Assembly: GCA_037134895.1 (NCBI GenBank)
Contig: JBAXLI010000003.1
Location: 62,001 to 126,000 of the forward strand
Length of the DNA: 64,000 bases
From: CAIRDP01 sp037134895
GTDB lineage: Bacteria; Bacteroidota; Bacteroidia; Bacteroidales; FEN-979
Direction: 5' to 3'
Part shown: positions 58,542 through 64,000 of the stretch, in pieces
How the letters are laid out: the number at the start of each line of letters is the position of its first letter
Numbering within the stretch: the first letter of the stretch is position 1
Made by a program: the position numbers and the translations under genes
Notes under the pieces: generated by a model
The model's database searches: none
What the model was told of the DNA's origin: nothing
What the model saw: the letters and a program-made list of their open reading frames with translations, nothing else

Positions 58542-59606
58542 CTATCTGAGGATGTTTACATTTCCTTTTAAAAGCTCCTGGTTGGAACATCTTACAAAAT
58601 AATAATAGGTATCGTTGGCAAGGCGTTTGCCGTTGAAAGTTCCGTCCCAGTTATTCTGATAATCACTGCTTGAAAGAACCTGTGTGCCGTACCTGTCAAA
58701 AACATTTACCTGGCATGGCTTTACATCGGCAAGGTTAAGGATTTGCCAGAGGTCGTTAAACCCGTCACTATTGGGAGTGAACAAAGTCATGATTTGCGGA
58801 CCTCCGGTAGAAGGCTCTTTCACAACAACATGAAATCCTTTCTGCCCGTAACAGGCTTTTTTATACGCATTAACACTATAATATCCTGCCTTCGTGATGG
58901 CAATTGAATTTGTTCTGGCATTAGTTGACCATATAATTGAGTCATATGAACCAATAACACTTGCAATAAGAGTATCTCCTGCACGAATAATGGTATCCTG
59001 AGAAAATTCCAGTGTTACAACGGGGCCACCAGTAACTGATATGGTTGTACTCGTAGAATCAATACAGCCGGTTAAAAAACCTGCTATAAGAGTAACCCTG
59101 TAAAGGCCTGTGTCAGGATATTTGTGGACGGGGTTTTTAACACCCTGAGAGATAGTCCCATCTCCGAACTTCCAGAACCATTGAATATTTGTGTCGCCGA
59201 GTGAAATTGTTTTATTGGAAAAAACAACCGGTTCCTGAACACACCCTGCATTCGCAGTAAAGGCGGTTTTCAGGGAGTTTACAGGAACCAGGTGGTACAA
59301 AATCTTACTAAGTCCGCTAAAAGTGGTTACCTTGAGCCCGACAGTGTGAATTCCACCTTTAGTGTATAAAATACTTTCGCTTGGCCCTGTCGGACTTGCA
59401 AAAACACCGGTTCCGTAGAGATCCCAGCTCCACGAAACTATACTGTCGGCAGGCGGATTGATTGTATCGGGAGCAGGAAACGCTTCAAAATGTGAATAAT
59501 TTCCCTTACATACCGTGTCGAATGTAAAGCCAAAAAAAAGTTCCTGCGCACTGGATGGCAGCTGCCATGAAAGCAGGATGATTGCAATGAGCAGGAACTT
59601 TTTCAT
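58542..59606 (-). CDS. PKD-domain protein with T9SS type B (gliding-motility-type) sorting domain
   Basis: A 354-residue secreted protein from the ATG at 59606 (MKKFLLIAIILLSWQLPSSA signal peptide); the upstream in-frame Met at 59651 is inside the FKBP gene and is not preferred. Two PKD-like domains are seen (SWSWDLYGTGVF, and IQWFWKFGDGTISQGVKNP). The C-terminal 85 residues start MTLFTPNSDGFNDLWQI, then VFDRYGTQVLSSSDYQNNWDG and DTYYYFVRC, which is the type B CTD (gliding-motility-associated) used for T9SS export. Confidence 0.9.
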   Translation of the reverse strand: MKKFLLIAIILLSWQLPSSAQELFFGFTFDTVCKGNYSHFEAFPAPDTINPPADSIVSWSWDLYGTGVFASPTGPSESILYTKGGIHTVGLKVTTFSGLSKILYHLVPVNSLKTAFTANAGCVQEPVVFSNKTISLGDTNIQWFWKFGDGTISQGVKNPVHKYPDTGLYRVTLIAGFLTGCIDSTSTTISVTGGPVVTLEFSQDTIIRAGDTLIASVIGSYDSIIWSTNARTNSIAITKAGYYSVNAYKKACYGQKGFHVVVKEPSTGGPQIMTLFTPNSDGFNDLWQILNLADVKPCQVNVFDRYGTQVLSSSDYQNNWDGTFNGKRLANDTYYYFVRCSNQELLKGNVNILR

Positions 59607-59613
59607 CTTCAGT

Positions 59614-60942
59614 TTACTTAGCGGGTGCTGCTGGTTTCGCATCCTTAACATCCATCAGTTCCACTTCGAAAACGAGGGTTGAATAAGGAGGAATAGTCCC
59701 TTTATCCTGGCCGGCATAAGCCATCGAGGATGGTACGATGAGCATGGCTTTTCCGCCAACATTCATCATTGCAATACCTTCATCCCATCCTTTGATAACC
59801 TGCCCCATTCCAAGAGTGAACTCATAAGGCGGCTTGCCGTCACGGCTGGAATCGAATTTCGTTCCGTTAAGCAGTGTGCCTGTATAATGCACTTTTACAA
59901 TTTTTCCCGGAGCGGCTTTTGCACCTGTACCTTTGACTTTCTCAATATAATAGAGTCCGTCGGCTGTTGGCTTTACAGTGATATTCTTCTCTTTCAGATA
60001 TTTGGCAAGATTTGCAGTTTCCTCATTCTTGTTCTTGATAAGTTTTTCCTCGGCTTTTTTCTTATCCTCGGCTATAGTCTTATCATGTTCTGCCTTGGTT
60101 TGAACATTCACGATCTCAAGTTCGTATATCATGGTAGCATAAGGAGGGACGACACCGCCTCTTCCGGTTTCACCAAATGCAAGTTTGGAAGGTACGATGA
60201 CCATGGCTTTTCCACCTTTCTTCATCATACCGATAGCTTCTTCAACACCCGGGGTGTCAAATCTTTTGCCATACTCGAAAACAATAGGTTCTCCCCTGTC
60301 GTATGATGAAAAGAGCTGCTTCCCCTCAATAAGAAATACTTTGAAGTGGATAGAAACCCATACGCCGGTGTCGATTTTCGTCCCTTTTCCACCAAGAGAT
60401 TCGATAAAAATAATCCCTGAGGGCTGGGGCTGTGTTGTAATATTCTTGTCCTTAAGATATTTTGCAAGGTCATCCTGCTCTTTTTTCATAAGATTCTTAG
60501 GGTTATCGACAGTCAGAAGCTTAATGTGGAAGGTTACAACCGAGTTGGTGTCGATAAATTTTGGACGGCTTGGCTGACGGAAAGTCTTCCTGAACAGTGA
60601 ATCGGAATTCACGAGGAAGATTGCGCTGTCGCCGGCCGACATCAGCTTGATACCATCATAAATATCACCTTTGAAGTCAGAAGCGGGAAGCTGAAACCTG
60701 ATTGGGGCTCCTGCCTGGCTCTTACGGCTGTCGAACATCACAGAATCTTTATATTGCCAACGCATCTCCAAAGAAACCCAATCACCTATTCTTGGTTTTA
60801 CAGTATCTTTTGAACCCTTCATAATCTTGTAATAAAGGCCATTTGCTGTTTTATCATACCCGGAATATTGGGAAGAACAGGCAAACGTCGTCAATGCCAG
60901 CAGTAATAAAAATCCTAACGATTTAACAAAATTGTTTTTCAT
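59614..60942 (-). CDS. Triple FKBP-domain peptidyl-prolyl isomerase lipoprotein
   Basis: A 442-residue protein with a lipoprotein signal (LLLALTTFACSS) and three FKBP domains. The first (about 30-150) is divergent. The second has HFKVFLIEGKQLFSSYDRG, VEEAIGMMKKGGKAMVIVPS and YATMIYELEIVNV. The third is most canonical (VKVHYTGTLLNGTKFDSSRD, VIKGWDEGIAMMNVGGKAML, GTIPPYSTLVFEVELMDV). Helical linkers with many Lys and Glu separate the domains. FKBPs speed proline isomerisation; a periplasmic or outer-membrane-anchored one next to T9SS genes could help fold exported proteins. A 7-bp gap separates it from the 58542 gene. Confidence 0.93.
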   Translation of the reverse strand: MKNNFVKSLGFLLLLALTTFACSSQYSGYDKTANGLYYKIMKGSKDTVKPRIGDWVSLEMRWQYKDSVMFDSRKSQAGAPIRFQLPASDFKGDIYDGIKLMSAGDSAIFLVNSDSLFRKTFRQPSRPKFIDTNSVVTFHIKLLTVDNPKNLMKKEQDDLAKYLKDKNITTQPQPSGIIFIESLGGKGTKIDTGVWVSIHFKVFLIEGKQLFSSYDRGEPIVFEYGKRFDTPGVEEAIGMMKKGGKAMVIVPSKLAFGETGRGGVVPPYATMIYELEIVNVQTKAEHDKTIAEDKKKAEEKLIKNKNEETANLAKYLKEKNITVKPTADGLYYIEKVKGTGAKAAPGKIVKVHYTGTLLNGTKFDSSRDGKPPYEFTLGMGQVIKGWDEGIAMMNVGGKAMLIVPSSMAYAGQDKGTIPPYSTLVFEVELMDVKDAKPAAPAK

Positions 60943-61131
60943 GTGTTTGTTTTTAATTGTTACTATTTGTTGTCAGATGAAAATAAGACGATTTGAATTC
61001 AATATAATTCGTTAACATTCAATAATTTAAATATTTTGTTATGGATCAGGAAAGCTTCAACAAGATAGTAAAGTCCGCCTCAGCCGGTCCTATAATCCCT
61101 GTCCTACTTATTAACACTTTTGCATAGGTTA
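60943..61131. other. 189-bp intergenic gap between FKBP genes
   Basis: AT-rich sequence without an ORF, a hairpin with a T tract, or a minus-strand TACxxTTTG-type element that would mark a promoter for the FKBP gene. I see nothing distinct in it. Confidence 0.5.
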
Positions 61132-61710
61132 TTAACGGTTTCCCTTATCAGGCACAACTATTTCAATATCATAAACAAGGGCGGCCCCCGCGGGAATCTT
61201 TTTCAGGTCGCCGAGCAAGCCATAGGCAAGATGCGAAGGAACAATCAGCCTGGCCTTGTCATTGGTGCTCATTAACAGAAGGGCTTCCTGCAATCCGGTT
61301 TCACCTTCTGATTCACCAGGATATATAACTTTAAGTCCGAGAGCATCAGAACTGTATACCTGCGAACCATCCAGCAGCGAAACAGTATATTTTAACCTGA
61401 CTTCGTTTCCTTTAACAATCCTTTGCCCCCGACCCCTGGCATAGATCATATACCTCAACCCTGTTGTGGTCTGGTTCATTTTCCAGTGGTGGCGGACAAT
61501 ATAATCTTCTATTTCAATATTTTCAGATCTGACTACCTGGTGATTGTAGTCGATGACTTTTGCATCCGTCAATTTCAGATGATCAGTTGCTCTGGCCTGC
61601 CGGGTCTGCTGTTCGCATGAAAGCAGCAAAAGGACGAAGCCAGCCAAAGTAAATGTTGTCAGCAGAACCTTTTGGTGATCAGAAGTAAAAGGGGATTTAA
61701 AGCCAAACAT
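61132..61710 (-). CDS. GldI-like FKBP-type peptidyl-prolyl isomerase lipoprotein
   Basis: A 192-residue FKBP with an N-terminal lipoprotein signal (LAGFVLLLLSCEQQ). The N-terminal part (VVRSENIEIEDYIVRHHWKM) resembles the GldI group, the gliding-motility-associated isomerase of Bacteroidota. The FKBP core has YTVSLLDGSQVYSSDALG, GLQEALLLMSTNDKARLIV and IPAGAALVYDIEIV. It is the second gene of a two-gene run: the DHH phosphoesterase stop (61713) is 2 bp upstream. GldI in F. johnsoniae is needed for gliding and T9SS; its role here is inferred. Confidence 0.8.
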   Translation of the reverse strand: MFGFKSPFTSDHQKVLLTTFTLAGFVLLLLSCEQQTRQARATDHLKLTDAKVIDYNHQVVRSENIEIEDYIVRHHWKMNQTTTGLRYMIYARGRGQRIVKGNEVRLKYTVSLLDGSQVYSSDALGLKVIYPGESEGETGLQEALLLMSTNDKARLIVPSHLAYGLLGDLKKIPAGAALVYDIEIVVPDKGNR

Positions 61711-61712
61711 CC

Positions 61713-62750
61713 TCAGTCGGTATAAACATGTTTAAGCTTTTCCCTGAATCCAGGCAATAATGCCAGAAACAGGTCAACTGTCTCCTTCAGGTCTGTATTG
61801 CAGTTGGCTCCTGAAGCATTACGATGGCCTCCCCCGTTAAAATGCTCCCTGGCCAGTGTGTCAACCGAAAAATTACCTTTTGAACGGAACGAAACCTTCA
61901 CCTCGTCGTCTCTCTCCATGAAAAGCGCGGCAAGGTTTATATCTTTAATGGAAAGCGCATAGTTTACAACGCCTTCGGTATCACCAACCTGGTAATTGAA
62001 CTTCTCGAGATCATTTTTCCTGAGAGTAATATATGCGGTATGGAACTCAGGCAAAACAGTCAGTCCACCACTGACTGCATATCCCAGAAGCCTCAGTCTG
62101 CTCTCAGAATATGTGTCGTAAATAAGCCGGTGAATATGCTCCCCGTCTATCCCCAGGCGGAAAAGATCAGCTGTGATCAGATAGGTCTTCACATAATTGC
62201 ATGCATAACTGAAAGAGCCGGTATCGGTGGCAATTCCTGTATAAAGGCACTCAGCAATTTCCTTATCCATCAGATGAGCATAGCCTGATTCACAGATAAA
62301 ATCGTAAATTATCTCGGAGGTGGATGATATCTTACTGAATGAGACCTTGTAAGTAAAATCAATTGCAGGATTGAGATGATGATCGATCAGGACTTTTACC
62401 GAAGCCGAGTTCTTCACTTCCCTGCCTAACTCTTTGAGCCTGCTGAGGTTGTTGAAATCCACGCAGATAATAAGATCAGCTCCCAGGATAAATTCCCTGC
62501 AAGTTTCCTGCTGCTCTTCGAAAATCAGGATTTCGTCAGAACCGGGAAGCCAGGCAAGGAATTCGGGGAAAGGATCAGGAATGATCACCCTCACATCGAA
62601 ACTGCGTTTCCTGAGGTAACGAAACATCGCCAGGCTCGCACCAATTGCATCGCCATCGGGGTTCGTATGCGTTGTTATGATTATCCTGCCGGATCTGTCA
62701 AGAACTTCCCTGATCTTTCCAAAATCCGTATTCTCTAAATAGTTTTCCAT
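61713..62750 (-). CDS. DHH-family phosphoesterase (NrnA-like)
   Basis: A 345-residue protein. The longest frame starts at 62933 but that part overlaps ndk in antisense; the ATG at 62750 gives ENYLENTDFGKIREVL and is preferred. DHH motifs: IIITTHTNPDGDAIGASLA, LIICVDFNNLSRL, VLIDHHLNPAIDF (the DHH motif) and the C-terminal DHHA1 GGGHRNASGA. NrnA-type enzymes degrade short oligoribonucleotides (nanoRNase) and/or pAp or c-di-nucleotides. It is divergent from ndk; the 73-bp gap has overlapping -7 elements for both strands. Confidence 0.93.
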   Translation of the reverse strand: MENYLENTDFGKIREVLDRSGRIIITTHTNPDGDAIGASLAMFRYLRKRSFDVRVIIPDPFPEFLAWLPGSDEILIFEEQQETCREFILGADLIICVDFNNLSRLKELGREVKNSASVKVLIDHHLNPAIDFTYKVSFSKISSTSEIIYDFICESGYAHLMDKEIAECLYTGIATDTGSFSYACNYVKTYLITADLFRLGIDGEHIHRLIYDTYSESRLRLLGYAVSGGLTVLPEFHTAYITLRKNDLEKFNYQVGDTEGVVNYALSIKDINLAALFMERDDEVKVSFRSKGNFSVDTLAREHFNGGGHRNASGANCNTDLKETVDLFLALLPGFREKLKHVYTD

Positions 62751-62761
62751 GAATGAGTCGG

Positions 62762-62797
62762 CAAATTTACATATTTTTAAAATTAGTCTTACTTTTG
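62762..62797. promoter_or_regulatory. Divergent -7 elements for the DHH gene and ndk
   Basis: On the minus strand TAAATTTG (complement of 62762-62769) lies 12 bp before the DHH start. On the plus strand TACTTTTG (62790-62797) lies 26 bp before the ndk ATG. Neither has a clear TTG at 18-21 bp, so spacing support is weak. Confidence 0.3.
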
Positions 62798-62823
62798 CCG
62801 CCTCATAAAACATATACCTTATC

Positions 62824-63243
62824 ATGAGCGATAACCTTACATTCACAATGATAAAGCCTTCGGCCATTGCCGACGGGCATGCCGGAGACATTCTGGCAAT
62901 GATTGAAAAAGCAGGATTCAGGCTTATTGCCATGAAACTTGTTCATCTTTCCAAACACCAGGCAGGCTTATTCTACGCCGAACATAGTGGCAAAGGCTTT
63001 TACGAAGACCTGACACATTTCATGTCATCAGGGCCGATTATCGCTGCAATACTTGAAAAGGATAATGCAGTCGCTGAATTCCGCAAACTCATCGGGGCTA
63101 CTGATCCCTCAAAAGCCGAAGCCGGTACTGTTAGAAATCTTTACGGAAGAAGCATCACCGAAAATGCCGTTCATGGCTCAGATGCAGATGCTACAGCGGC
63201 AAGGGAAGGCTCATTTTTCTTCTCCCAGCTTGAAAGAGTCTGA
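62824..63243 (+). CDS. ndk: Nucleoside diphosphate kinase
   Basis: A 139-residue NDK that equalises the NTP pool by a phosphohistidine relay. The start is TMIKPSAIADGHAGDIL with the KPxA motif. The catalytic His is in NAVHGSDADATAAREGSFFF (His at NAVHGSD), and RNLYGRSITENAVHGSD shows the rest of the active site. Length and motifs are those of the bacterial enzyme. It is a single gene, divergent from the DHH phosphoesterase. Confidence 0.97.
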   Translation: MSDNLTFTMIKPSAIADGHAGDILAMIEKAGFRLIAMKLVHLSKHQAGLFYAEHSGKGFYEDLTHFMSSGPIIAAILEKDNAVAEFRKLIGATDPSKAEAGTVRNLYGRSITENAVHGSDADATAAREGSFFFSQLERV

Positions 63244-63261
63244 TAACCTATAGCATTCTGA

Positions 63262-63810
63262 TCAGGAAGGGGAATACTCCCTGAAAGTCCTGTCACTATA
63301 AAAGATCACAATTCGTTCTGCTGTGACTTCCTCCCGGTTTTCTGCCGGATTTGCTTGATTTTCAATTTTCGTTAAATCTCTATCTTCAGCAATTTTCTTT
63401 TCAGACTGCGGATGAGACTCCCGTTTAGGCATATTAATCCGTTTATCTTGCGAATTATCAGGCTTTTTAGGCTCTGGTTCCACATTGAACAGCTCATCAA
63501 GCAATGATGGCTGAAAATCGGTTTCTATCAAAGGAGCTGATAAGAAACCTTCATCCTTATTTACAAATTCAGGATTCTCCACAGGTTCTTGTGCAATTGA
63601 ATTTCTGAAAATTGGTCCGCTACCCATCAGAAGCCAATCAGGATTTACATCAGGAAAATGATGAATGATCTTTAAAACAAATTCCAGGCTCGGCTTATTT
63701 CGTCCCGAAACAAAGTGGGAAATCCCTGAACGCTGAACACCAATTGCATCGGCAAGCTGCGAAGATGTCAGGTTTTTAATCCGCATGAATTCCAAAAGTC
63801 TTTGAATCAT
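63262..63810 (-). CDS. XRE-family helix-turn-helix regulator with a low-complexity C-terminus
   Basis: A 182-residue protein. Residues about 10-60 are an HTH_3 domain (LTSSQLADAIGVQRSGISHF, then VSGRNKPSLEFVLKIIHHFP) of the Cro/C1 type. The HTH ends in NPDWLLMGSG, a common XRE extension. The remaining 110 residues are acidic, Lys/Glu/Asn-rich, probably disordered, and lack a recognised ligand-binding or protease domain. It is convergent with ndk. Possible operator motifs lie upstream of the start. Confidence 0.88.
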   Translation of the reverse strand: MIQRLLEFMRIKNLTSSQLADAIGVQRSGISHFVSGRNKPSLEFVLKIIHHFPDVNPDWLLMGSGPIFRNSIAQEPVENPEFVNKDEGFLSAPLIETDFQPSLLDELFNVEPEPKKPDNSQDKRINMPKRESHPQSEKKIAEDRDLTKIENQANPAENREEVTAERIVIFYSDRTFREYSPS

Positions 63811-64000
63811 TTTATTCTGAAGTTTAACATTAAATAAACTAAATTAAAGATTGATATTTAAATATTTATGAAATTACAAATTTATATTCTTTTTCTGTGT
63901 ACAGATGTAACCGTCATTAATTTACAAAGTTACATTTATAACATTACTAATTTTATATGATAAAGATATGAAATTTACTTTTGTAACAGGTAAAAAATAC
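63811..64000. promoter_or_regulatory. Upstream region of the XRE gene with TGTAAC motifs
   Basis: This AT-rich stretch has an inverted repeat TGTAAC (63906-63911) and GTTACA (63929-63934), plus a further TGTAAC at 63982-63987. Minus-strand -7-like elements are TAAATTTG (complement of 63877-63884) and TAACTTTG (complement of 63925-63932). A short frame opens with ATG at 63968 (FTFVTGKK) and runs off the window edge; it is too short to judge. TGTAAC/GTTACA may be operators for the XRE protein, an inference. Confidence 0.35.

Noticed and set aside
62751..62933. Upstream extension of the DHH gene
   Set aside because: It runs antisense into ndk and adds low-homology residues; the ATG at 62750 begins a typical start.
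1..64000. CRISPR arrays, tRNA or rRNA genes
   Set aside because: No regularly spaced short direct repeats and no tRNA or rRNA signatures were seen. The repeats in the giant protein are coding, 255 bp long and diverged.

Overview
The window is from a Bacteroidota genome, probably class Bacteroidia. The evidence is several secreted proteins with type IX secretion (T9SS) C-terminal sorting domains, a PorP/SprF-family outer-membrane protein, a GldI-like lipoprotein peptidyl-prolyl isomerase, TAnnTTTG-type -7 promoter elements, and few Shine-Dalgarno sequences. I cannot name the genus. Gene starts were revised where an internal start fits a signal peptide, a domain or a 1-4 bp junction better than the longest frame.

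Layout. (1) 1-10.1 kb is housekeeping: the end of an unknown gene, a lipoprotein amidohydrolase, a DUF6580-like membrane protein, a GroES-like protein, MutL, two adjacent rhomboid proteases, a membrane-anchored EEP-fold hydrolase and UvrB. (2) 10.2-51.8 kb is one large exopolysaccharide/O-antigen locus. It opens with a response regulator and an initiating phosphoglycosyl transferase that carries a degenerate receiver domain. TolC-like, Wzz-like (with a LysM domain), Wzx and Wzy proteins follow, then glycosyltransferases and CDP-3,6-dideoxyhexose genes (rfbF, rfbG, a UDP-galactopyranose-mutase-like flavoprotein, an SDR reductase). Next come an ACP/MBOAT/SGNH acylation module, a 1700-residue T9SS protein with a deacetylase-like domain and 11 Ig/PKD-like repeats, and then rfbH, a flavin reductase and an RmlC-type epimerase. 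The locus ends with a second block of glycosyltransferases and acyltransferases, a beta-helix protein and a methyltransferase. (3) 51.8-54.5 kb has two hybrid histidine kinases, the first lacking its phosphoacceptor His. (4) 54.5-61.7 kb on the minus strand has T9SS-related genes (a type A CTD protein, PorP/SprF, a type B CTD protein) and FKBP-type isomerases. (5) 61.7-64 kb holds a DHH phosphoesterase, ndk and an XRE regulator.

The sugar genes fit a route from glucose-1-phosphate to a CDP-3,6-dideoxyhexose: RfbF, RfbG, RfbH plus reductase, an RmlC-like epimerase and an SDR. Having both an epimerase and a reductase favours L-ascarylose, which is an inference. A 2500-bp IS21-family element (36710-39209) with a 6-bp target duplication interrupts one glycosyltransferase gene. 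Removing the element and one duplication copy restores a 393-codon frame that matches two intact relatives downstream.

The most unusual items are an apparent MazF/PemK-like domain fused to the N-terminus of RfbH, a LysM domain inside the Wzz-like protein, an initiating transferase fused to a receiver whose phospho-Asp is Glu, and the His-less hybrid kinase. Together they suggest signal-controlled surface polysaccharide synthesis, but no regulatory link can be proved from sequence alone. No tRNA, rRNA, CRISPR array or origin was seen.
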